From Corynebacterium sp. (GTDB lineage Bacteria; Actinomycetota; Actinomycetes; Mycobacteriales; Mycobacteriaceae): a DNA stretch of 10,358 nucleotides. Position numbers and translations under genes: made by a program. This document shows, piece after piece, positions 6,705-10,358 of this stretch. The stretch is from the NCBI RefSeq assembly GCF_030530965.1, contig NZ_JAUMTY010000063.1, forward strand, positions 1 to 10,358. Reading direction: 5' to 3'. Position 1 is the stretch's first letter. Every line of letters begins with the position of its first letter. The notes below the pieces were generated by a model. It worked only from the letters and a program-made list of their open reading frames with translations, was not told the origin of the DNA and did not search any database.

Positions 6705-7684
6705 TAGCTGGTGAGTCCTTTGCTGATGGTGTCGGCGTCGTACCGGATGAGATCTAGGTAGGTGGGGACGGGGCCGTCTTGGTCGGACAGTGAGTCGACG
6801 TAGAGGATGCCGCCGTCTTTTGCCCCGGTGGCGCGGACGATTTGTTCGCGGGGGCCGGGGTCCACGGTGGATTCGCAGAACACGGCGGGGACCTGGTGTT
6901 CGCGCACGAACTCCTCGGTCTCCTTCATGCGTTGTGGGGTGGCTTCGGTTTCTGCGTTGACGGGCCAGATGTAATGCTCGGTGAGCCCGACGTCTTTGGC
7001 GAGGTACGAGAAGGCTCCTTCGCAGGTCACGAGCGCACGTTTGTCCTTGGGCACGGTCTCGAGGTCGGCGCGGAGATCGTTGCCGATGGTGTCCAGCTTG
7101 GCGGAGTACTTCTTCGCGTTGTCGTTGTAGTCGTCTTTGTGGTCGGGGTCGATCTCCCCGAGGGCCTTCGCAATGGTGGTTGCGTACTTCTTCACGTTGG
7201 TAGGACTCATCCACGCGTGGGGGTTGTCTTCGCCGCTGGCTTCGCCGTCGGTGATGGGGAGCGGCTCAATCCCATCCGTGGCGACGACGCGTTTGGCGTC
7301 GGAATTGCTGGTGAGCTTGTCCAACCAGTGCTCGAGCCCGAGACCATTGGAGATGATGAGGTCCGCTTTTGCTGCCGATTTGAGGTCCGACGGGGTGGGG
7401 TCGTAGCCGTGGATTTCGGTGCCGGGCTTGGTGAGTGAGCTGACGTTGACGTGGTCACCCGCGACGTTCCGGGCGATGTCGGCCAGGACCGTGAACGTTG
7501 CCAAGACGTCTTTCTTTCCGTTGTCATCGTCGGAGAGTGCGCTGCAGCCGCTGGCGGTGAGTCCGACGACGAGCGCGGCGGCGATGGCGGGCAGGATTTT
7601 TGCGTGTCGACGCGGGTGTTTGGATGCGGTGGATCGTGAGCGCGGATTATGCGTCGGGGAGGAGGGGCCGAGTGAGGGAGCCAT
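6704..7684 (-). CDS. Metal-binding lipoprotein of the ABC transporter (cluster A-I, Mn/Fe type)
   Basis: This 326-residue surface lipoprotein captures the metal and delivers it to the permease. An N-terminal basic stretch, a hydrophobic segment at 31-44 and a lipobox-like TASGC (lipidated Cys47) mark a lipoprotein, although Ala instead of Leu stands at -3. Likely ligands, by comparison with PsaA, are His92 in EIHGYDPTPSD, His156 in NPHAWMSP, Glu222 in VTCEGAFSY and Asp297 in YVDSLS. Two His plus Glu plus Asp is the set of manganese/iron binders; zinc binders usually have a third His and a His-rich loop, which is missing here. The ATG at 7684 follows AAGGA with 5 bases spacing. It is the first gene of the operon and faces mntR, so repression by MntR in high manganese is likely. 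Confidence 0.95.
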   Translation of the reverse strand: MAPSLGPSSPTHNPRSRSTASKHPRRHAKILPAIAAALVVGLTASGCSALSDDDNGKKDVLATFTVLADIARNVAGDHVNVSSLTKPGTEIHGYDPTPSDLKSAAKADLIISNGLGLEHWLDKLTSNSDAKRVVATDGIEPLPITDGEASGEDNPHAWMSPTNVKKYATTIAKALGEIDPDHKDDYNDNAKKYSAKLDTIGNDLRADLETVPKDKRALVTCEGAFSYLAKDVGLTEHYIWPVNAETEATPQRMKETEEFVREHQVPAVFCESTVDPGPREQIVRATGAKDGGILYVDSLSDQDGPVPTYLDLIRYDADTISKGLTS

Positions 7685-7776
7685 GTGAATCCTTACGTTC
7701 GGGTGTTAGTTCTTAGTTTTCGGTTGTCGGTTCTTGGGGATCGGAGACGCGATGGATATGCCCGTTTATCAGGGAT

Positions 7777-7827
7777 TTAGTGGGAGTTACAGCCCGGATA
7801 TACCAACCCCCTGAATAAAAAATTCAT
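7777..7827 (-). CDS. Possible leaderless 16-residue leader peptide before the Mn transporter
   Basis: On the minus strand a TATAAT box ends 7 bases before an ATG that opens the short frame MNFLFRGLVYPGCNSH, stopped by TAA at 7779-7777. The spacing is the same as for the leaderless-type starts of mntR and the glycoceramidase gene, so the ATG would be the first codon of the transporter mRNA. The frame lies about 92 bases before the lipoprotein ATG. The RNA coding residues 6-16 can fold: GGGGGTT (7811-7805) pairs with AACTCCC (7788-7782) with one G-U pair. It may be a cis-acting leader peptide that senses translation. It is too short for homology and may be chance; no function is assigned. Confidence 0.35.
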   Translation of the reverse strand: MNFLFRGLVYPGCNSH

Positions 7828-7834
7828 CACATTC

Positions 7835-7865
7835 ATTATAAAAGTTCAATGCAATGTATTTTCAA
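7835..7865 (-). promoter_or_regulatory. Candidate promoter of the Mn transporter operon with overlapping palindrome
   Basis: Minus-strand -10 TATAAT (7840-7835) and -35-like TTGAAA (7865-7860) are 19 bases apart, a little long. Between them lies the plus-strand 13-mer AATGCAATGTATT (7848-7860), a palindrome with a single mismatched pair. An AT-rich palindrome in the spacer is well placed to be the MntR operator. A second inverted repeat, TGAAT-N5-ATTCA, lies at 7812-7826 just past the predicted start. The 5' leader to the lipoprotein ATG would be about 144 bases. Confidence 0.5.
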
Positions 7866-7900
7866 ACTGGGGAAACCTTATGTCCACCCGCCGAAGCTGT

Positions 7901-7982
7901 CAAGGGCCTTGGTTCGGTGGCCCTAGTTTGATAGCTCCGTGTGGCAGCCCCTAGCTTGATGTGCTGGTCACCTAATACGATG
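7901..7982 (+). promoter_or_regulatory. mntR upstream region: direct repeats and leaderless-type promoter
   Basis: TACGAT at 7976-7981 is followed by 7 bases and the mntR ATG at 7989, predicting a transcript that starts at the start codon. A purine-rich GAGGGG lies only 1 base before the ATG, too close to act as a Shine-Dalgarno. Upstream are two imperfect direct repeats, CCCTAGTTTGAT (7921-7932) and CCCTAGCTTGAT (7949-7960), 28 bases apart, and an 11-bp palindrome CAAGGGCCTTG at 7901-7911. The repeats reach the -35 region and are candidate autoregulatory sites. The rest of 7685-7776 is a C/A-rich transporter leader without clear structure. Confidence 0.45.
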
Positions 7983-7988
7983 AGGGGC

Positions 7989-8762
7989 ATGCACGTTTCT
8001 GATTTGCCGGACCGCACCCAGGACTACTTGAAGGTGATTTATGACCTGGGCGAGTGGAACGCGGGCCCGGTCACGTCGACGCGGATCGGCGAAGTCCTAG
8101 GGCAGAAAGCGTCGACGGTGTCAGAGGCGTTGAAGCGGCTGGTGCAGCAGGGGCTCATTGTTCATGAGGCGTATAAGCCCATCGAGCTCTCCTCAACCGG
8201 GCGACCGTTGGCTTTGCAAATGGTTCGTCGGCACCGCTTGTTGGAGATGTATCTGTGCGAGTGCGTCGGTTATAGCTGGGATGAAGTTCATGACGAGGCC
8301 GAGCACCTCGAGCATGCCGTGTCGGACACGTTTGTCGAGCGTATCGCGGCTCTCATGGGCAATCCCACGCGCGATCCGCATGGCGATCCCATCCCGGATA
8401 AGGAGGGTAACGTCGCTGAGACCGATCCTGGCTTGCCGTTGGATACCGCGCTGGAAGGCGACGTTGTGCGGATTGTGCGCATTGCTGACCGCGACTCGGG
8501 CCTTTTGCGTTACTTAGCGACGAAGGGAATCGTGCCAGGGGTCGATGTCGTCGTTTTGCCACGTCCTTATGGCGGGATGATGAATATCCGGCTCGTGGAT
8601 GAAGGGGAGGGCGGTTCTGGCGCGGGCGGTTCTGGCGCGTCGAGCGGGGGCGCCTCTGCCACTTTCAGCGCAGCGAACGCCTCCGTGCCAGCGGGTACCG
8701 AAAATGGGGCTGATATAGCAAGCATCAGCGCAGCGTCGGCAAGGGACATCAGGGTCAAATAG
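7989..8762 (+). CDS. mntR: MntR, DtxR-family manganese-responsive repressor
   Basis: This 257-residue dimeric DNA-binding protein would repress Mn uptake when loaded with Mn(II). A winged helix spans about 1-70, with TSTRIGEVLGQKASTVSEALKRL giving the helix-turn-helix. The dimerisation and metal domain has His82, Glu86, His101, Glu105, Glu108 and His109. Asp12 (QDYL) stands where DtxR has Met10 and Glu105 where DtxR has Cys102. Both replacements are those of manganese-specific MntR, though the ligand matching Glu11 of the B. subtilis protein is Lys15 here. NPTRDPHGDPIP at 125-136 is a family signature. An SH3/FeoA-like domain starts at about 156 but is interrupted at 206-242 by a Gly/Ser/Ala-rich segment before its last strand (SARDIRVK). 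ATG 7989 is chosen over the GTG at 7941 because homologues begin MHVxDLPxRTQDYL and a -10 box lies 7 bases upstream. Confidence 0.93.
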   Translation: MHVSDLPDRTQDYLKVIYDLGEWNAGPVTSTRIGEVLGQKASTVSEALKRLVQQGLIVHEAYKPIELSSTGRPLALQMVRRHRLLEMYLCECVGYSWDEVHDEAEHLEHAVSDTFVERIAALMGNPTRDPHGDPIPDKEGNVAETDPGLPLDTALEGDVVRIVRIADRDSGLLRYLATKGIVPGVDVVVLPRPYGGMMNIRLVDEGEGGSGAGGSGASSGGASATFSAANASVPAGTENGADIASISAASARDIRVK

Positions 8763-8866
8763 GTGATGGGGTGCAGCCCCCGTCGGCAAGAAATCTTTCG
8801 GGGGTGCAGGTAAATCCGTTAATTGTTACTTGATCGTTATGTCGTGCTTATAATCCCTGTTAGGGA
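8763..8866 (+). terminator. Hairpins downstream of mntR
   Basis: CCCCCG (8777-8782) can pair with CGGGGG (8799-8804). The same C-run can instead pair with GGGG at 8768-8771, because GGGGTGCAG is directly repeated at 8768-8776 and 8801-8809. Further on TCCCT (8854-8858) pairs with AGGGA (8862-8866) and is followed by CCTTTT, the best terminator-like site here, though its stem is only 5 bp. Confidence 0.4.
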
Positions 8867-9000
8867 CCTTTTAGCGCTAGTTTAAAAGCTGCAGATTAGT
8901 AGCAAAAATGCCCCTTTTTGCCGCGATATGGTAGCGGAGCTGAGCTAAGCCAACTAATGTGAGTTGTGTTCGGTACGCGAAAGCGTTCAGGCAACCTAAC
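8824..9000 (+). other. Non-coding stretch with promoter-like site and hairpin series
   Basis: This part of the 363-base gap between mntR and the next gene has no credible reading frame. TTGTTA (8824-8829) and TATAAT (8849-8854) form a promoter-like pair with a 19-base spacer. Behind it lie short perfect stems: CTTTTA/TAAAAG (8868-8873, 8883-8888), GCAAAAA/TTTTTGC (8902-8908, 8915-8921), CCGC/GCGG (8921-8924, 8934-8937), CAACT/AGTTG (8951-8955, 8962-8966) and ACGC/GCGT around a GAAA tetraloop (8975-8986). It could be a small RNA or a structured leader of the DUF2382 gene. No Rfam family is recognised. Confidence 0.35.
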
Positions 9001-9070
9001 GTAGATTGACGTGCTCGTTATTGAGGGTGTTTCCCATCGCGGTTATGTCCTTTGTAGCACGCCCGCTGCG

Positions 9071-9120
9071 TTGTTTTAACAGTTTTATTAGATATATTGC
9101 GTAACTATCAGTAAAGGAGA
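9071..9120 (+). promoter_or_regulatory. Promoter and strong ribosome binding site of the PRC-barrel/DUF2382 gene
   Basis: TTGTTT (9071-9076) and TATATT (9093-9098) with a 16-base spacer look like a housekeeping-type promoter. AAGGAGA at 9114-9120 lies 5 bases before the GTG at 9126 and is the strongest Shine-Dalgarno in the window. The short leader and strong site suggest high expression. Confidence 0.55.
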
Positions 9121-9125
9121 TTTAC

Positions 9126-10001
9126 GTGGCTGATCAGAAGTTCATTCAGGCCGTGCTCGAGTCCACCGCTTTCGACAAGAATGGTGACAAGGTTGGCAAG
9201 GTTGGCCAGCTTTTCGTCGACAGCAATAGCGGTGAGCCGACGTTCGTAGCCGTGAACACCGGACTGTTTGGTCGCAATAGTTCCCTCGTCCCGCTGGCTG
9301 GCGCCAAGCTGAACAACGAGGAACTCCATGTTGCTCACACCAAGGATGAGATCTCGGACGCTCCGAACATCTCGGACACCGACGAAGGTCTGGAGCCCGA
9401 GGAAGAAGAGCGCCTGTACAAGCACTACGGCTTGACGACGCAGGACTCCGCTCAGACTCAGACCTCTGACCGCGGAAACGCTGCTCAGGCTGGTACTGCT
9501 GCTGGCACCGGCGCTGCTGCCGGAACCGCTGCTGGTACGACGGGTCGTCGTGAGGAGACCGCGAAGAAGACCTCCGCTGAGACCAAGAAGACCGCTGACA
9601 CTGGCAAGAAGCCTGCTACCTCCGACGACGGTTCCGTGATCCGTTCCGAAGAGCAGCTCAACGTTAACAAGGAGAAGGTTGCCTCCGGCCGTGCTCGCCT
9701 GCGCAAGTACGTCGTCGAGGACACCGAGACCGTTGAGGTTCCGGTCAGCCGCGAAGAGGTTAAGGTTGAGCGCGAGAAGCTCTCGCCGGAGGAAGCCAAG
9801 AAGCTGGGCAACACCCGCATTGGCGAAGAGAACGCCGACGTTGTGCTCCACGAAGAGCAGGTCAACGTTGACAAGGAAACCGTGCCGGTGGAGAAGATCA
9901 ACCTGAACAAGGAGACCGTCACCGAGAAGCAGAAGGTTTCCGAGGATCTGAAGAAGGAACGCGTCGAGTTCCAGGACGAGACCAAGGACGGCAAGAAGTA
10001 G
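9126..10001 (+). CDS. PRC-barrel and DUF2382 (YsnF/AvaK-like) protein
   Basis: This soluble, highly charged 291-residue protein has no signal peptide or membrane segment. Residues about 5-75 form a PRC-barrel (DKVGKVGQLFVD, EPTFVAVNTG, SSLVPLAGA). Residues 80-165 are an acidic then Ala/Gly/Thr/Lys-rich linker. Residues 171-285 are a DUF2382 domain, called YsnF/AvaK-like and often linked to stress response; its biochemical role is unknown. The domain is internally doubled: EEQLNVNKEKV at 175-185 recurs as EEQVNVDKETV at 243-253. The start is GTG, fixed by AAGGAGA 5 bases upstream. Lysine codons read are AAG throughout, and Asp, Thr and Ala codons are also strongly biased, which together with the ribosome binding site points to an abundant protein. 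It appears monocistronic, bounded by its own promoter and a strong hairpin. Confidence 0.9.
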   Translation: MADQKFIQAVLESTAFDKNGDKVGKVGQLFVDSNSGEPTFVAVNTGLFGRNSSLVPLAGAKLNNEELHVAHTKDEISDAPNISDTDEGLEPEEEERLYKHYGLTTQDSAQTQTSDRGNAAQAGTAAGTGAAAGTAAGTTGRREETAKKTSAETKKTADTGKKPATSDDGSVIRSEEQLNVNKEKVASGRARLRKYVVEDTETVEVPVSREEVKVEREKLSPEEAKKLGNTRIGEENADVVLHEEQVNVDKETVPVEKINLNKETVTEKQKVSEDLKKERVEFQDETKDGKK

Positions 10002-10059
10002 TCCAAGTGGACTATTAGTCCGCGAGGAGCTATGGGCCCGTGAGCTTATGGGTTCACGG
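9999..10059 (+). other. Two hairpins in the 3' region of the DUF2382 gene
   Basis: TAGTCC (9999-10004, containing the stop codon) pairs perfectly with GGACTA (10009-10014) around AAGT. A second stem pairs CCGTGAGCT (10038-10046) with GGTTCACGG (10051-10059), including two G-U pairs, around a 4-base loop. Neither has a U-tract. They may stabilise the 3' end of the mRNA or belong to a 3'-derived small RNA. Confidence 0.5.
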
Positions 10060-10080
10060 CGCTCGGAGGATTAGTGTTAG

Positions 10081-10121
10081 ACAAACGGCGTGCTTACCAG
10101 CGTGGTAGGCGCGCCGTTTGT
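10081..10121 (+). terminator. Strong 19-bp terminator-like hairpin
   Basis: ACAAACGGCG (10081-10090) pairs perfectly with CGCCGTTTGT (10112-10121), and the inner GCTTACCA (10092-10099) pairs with TGGTAGGC (10103-10110), giving about 19 bp with G-U pairs and a GCG loop. The 3' arm runs into TGTTGTGTC, a broken U-rich tail. It most likely ends the DUF2382 transcript and may work in both directions. Confidence 0.75.
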
Positions 10122-10183
10122 TGTGTCTGAGGGGCTTTAACTCTGCTTTGCGATGGTGTTTGGGGGTTCGGGGTCGCGCGCTG

Positions 10184-10308
10184 GAAAACTGCTGGGGTAT
10201 ATCGGGGTCGGTTGTGAAAACTGCTGGGGGATATGGCCAATTTTTGGCGATTTTTCGCCCATATACCTCCGCACTTTTATTTGGACCGCAGATCCCCCCG
10301 CAGTTTTC
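10184..10308. repeat. Nested palindromic element with four copies of a GAAAACTGC motif
   Basis: Two direct copies, GAAAACTGCTGGGGTATAT (10184-10202) and GAAAACTGCTGGGGGATAT (10216-10234), are mirrored by two inverted copies at 10261-10278 and 10291-10308. The dyad centre is near 10246. The centre holds two overlapping, mutually exclusive hairpins: GCCAA/TTGGC (10236-10248) and GGCGA/TCGCC (10246-10259). The remaining bases to the window end hold nothing else recognisable. It resembles a short intergenic repeat or a miniature mobile element rather than a gene. Confidence 0.7.
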
Positions 10309-10358
10309 GAGCTCAGGCGCAGAAACCTATAGACATTCCTCGCCAACTTGTCTCGATC

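Noticed and set aside
6705..7214. N-terminal extension of the ATPase frame to 7214
   Set aside because: The added residues are Arg/Pro-rich antiframe of the lipoprotein gene; the ABC domain starts right after the ATG at 6704.
7685..7834. Manganese riboswitch (yybP-ykoY type) in the transporter leader
   Set aside because: No recognisable conserved loops of that class were found; the leader is mostly C/A-rich and weakly structured outside the small frame.
7941..7988. Upstream GTG start of mntR at 7941
   Set aside because: The extra 16 residues match no DtxR-family N-terminus, and the putative promoter lies within them.
8985..9003. DtxR-box-like sequence around AGGCAACCTAACG
   Set aside because: Only about 12 of 19 positions agree with the consensus and the left half is poor; not enough to call an iron-regulated site.
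10184..10308. CRISPR array
   Set aside because: Only two direct copies with a 13-base gap exist and the other two are inverted; no spacers of uniform length and no cas genes.
10137..10346. 69-codon minus-strand frame
   Set aside because: It is formed by reading through the palindromic repeat element, has no ribosome binding site and no domain.

Overview
The window looks like chromosomal DNA from a high-GC actinobacterium, most likely a Corynebacterium. Pointers are a FolD gene directly followed by a small DUF3017-type membrane protein, a glutaminase with a C-terminal STAS-like domain, a DtxR-family MntR facing a metal ABC transporter, and several promoters whose TAnnnT -10 box lies 6-7 bases before an ATG (leaderless style). 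The species cannot be named. No phage, IS, CRISPR, tRNA or rRNA sequence is seen, so this is mostly ordinary core and accessory chromosome.

Layout. (1) 31-1289: folD and a 1-bp-overlapping DUF3017-like membrane protein, transcribed rightward. (2) 1337-2950, leftward: a secreted GH5 endoglycoceramidase-type hydrolase, separated from the first pair by two perfect hairpins. (3) 3101-5064, rightward: a GNAT acetyltransferase and glutaminase glsA with a STAS-like domain and a lysine-rich tail. (4) 5071-7684, leftward: permease, ATPase and substrate-binding lipoprotein of a cluster A-I metal ABC transporter, with overlapping reading frames; its stop faces that of glsA across 6 bp. (5) 7685-7988: divergent control region with a promoter, an AT-rich palindrome and a possible 16-codon leaderless leader peptide for the transporter, plus paired direct repeats and a leaderless-type promoter for mntR. 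(6) 7989-8762: mntR, whose metal ligands look manganese-type and whose C-terminal domain carries a Gly/Ser/Ala-rich insertion. (7) 8763-9125: a non-coding stretch with a run of hairpins behind a promoter-like site. (8) 9126-10001: a PRC-barrel/DUF2382 (YsnF/AvaK-like) protein with a strong ribosome binding site. (9) 10002-10358: hairpins, a long terminator-like stem and a nested palindromic repeat element.

How it works together: the transporter and MntR form a manganese uptake module with divergent control. FolD supplies one-carbon folates, GlsA releases glutamate and ammonia from glutamine, and the secreted hydrolase would act on glycosphingolipids, which suggests an animal or skin host. The most interesting unexplained signals are the putative leader peptide before the transporter, the hairpin array at 8849-8990, the four-copy palindromic element at 10184-10308 and the insertion in MntR.
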